From Caenorhabditis elegans (Eukaryota > Nematoda > Chromadorea > Rhabditida > Rhabditidae): a stretch of 64,000 nucleotides of DNA. Shown in pieces: positions 63,777-64,000 of this stretch; positions within the stretch are counted from its first letter, which is position 1, and the number at the start of each line of letters is the position of its first letter. The stretch lies in assembly GCF_000002985.6 (NCBI RefSeq), contig NC_003283.11, positions 992,001 through 1,056,000 on the forward strand, written 5' to 3'. The notes beneath the pieces were generated by a model, which saw only the letters and a program-made list of their open reading frames with translations, was not told the origin of the DNA and made no database searches. The position numbers and the translations under genes were made by a program.

Positions 63777-64000
63777 CTGAAACAAAAATTTCGTTAAATT
63801 TTTTAGGGGTAAGGAAAAAAAGTTCGACTGACAATTTTCACTCTACCAACCTCTTTTTAAACGTTTCAAAAGATGATATTGAACAGTGTGGCAACTGTCG
63901 TGGATCTTCGAAAATTGTGGATCGCACGTTTTTGTCACAGATTGTCTGTCCATTGAGACCTATCTCTTACTTCACTCGTACCATAGAAATGTAGATCCCG
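63777..64000. other. Upstream flank of the DUF19 pseudogene
   Basis: Acceptor TTTGTTTCAG lies 3 nt before the ATG, indicating likely ancestral SL trans-splicing. The rest is short unique sequence to the window end, with no exon I can support. Confidence 0.5.

Noticed and set aside
1..64000. CRISPR array, tRNA, rRNA or operon
   Set aside because: The spaced repeats are eukaryotic minisatellites without unique spacers; I recognised no cloverleaf or rRNA; same-strand genes are 1 kb or more apart, larger than usual operon spacing.

Overview
The window is nematode nuclear DNA, almost certainly Caenorhabditis elegans, left arm of chromosome V. Genes have small exons with GT(A/R)AGT-type donors and TTTTCAG acceptors, and many start codons follow an acceptor directly, as expected for SL trans-splicing. 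Four genes are recognised from their protein sequence: unc-34 (Ena/VASP, 3' end only), ergo-1 (Argonaute), flp-34 (NPY/RFamide-type neuropeptide precursor; both predicted peptides match the known FLP-34 peptides) and nra-4 (NOMO homologue). Introns and intergenic DNA are packed with foldback elements, minisatellites and interstitial (TTAGGC)n tracts, which is typical of an autosome arm.

Layout. 1-3404 (+): last three coding exons of unc-34, with a nested transposon pair in the upstream intron. 3405-6445: probable unc-34 3' region, a 0.9-kb palindrome and AT-rich local duplications. 6446-11733 (-): a Ser/Pro-rich coiled-coil protein I do not recognise. 11745-16800: intergenic space between divergent genes, with a ~155-bp tandem array, two related palindromes and an inserted hAT-like MITE. 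16813-26073 (+): ergo-1, seven exons, 1121 codons before the stop. 26400-30759 (-): BTB-BACK protein, convergent with ergo-1. 31842-35065 (-): unrecognised protein with a hydrophobic C-terminal region. 36146-41385 (-): flp-34, with two mutually exclusive candidate first exons. 41410-50950: long gene-poor stretch with a retrotransposon fragment. 50953-56577 (-): nra-4, eight exons. 58126-61014 (-): seven-transmembrane chemoreceptor. 62604-63773 (-): DUF19-type secreted-protein pseudogene with two in-frame stops.

The gene models were assembled by hand by matching splice phase across every junction. Every junction is phase-consistent; the one ambiguous join is the exon 2/3 junction of the 6446-11733 gene.

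The genes do not form an operon: gaps between same-strand neighbours are 1 kb or more. The most interesting points are: (i) the flp-34 structure, with two alternative leader exons of identical length and phase and a 16-nt terminal coding exon that supplies the amidated Phe and the amidation Gly, bracketed by two long 13-bp arrays in inverted orientation; (ii) ergo-1, a small-RNA Argonaute whose own introns are loaded with foldback and inverted-array DNA; (iii) copies of one palindromic element that begin 7-9 nt downstream of 5' splice sites in two different genes. I found no convincing wholly new multi-gene system.
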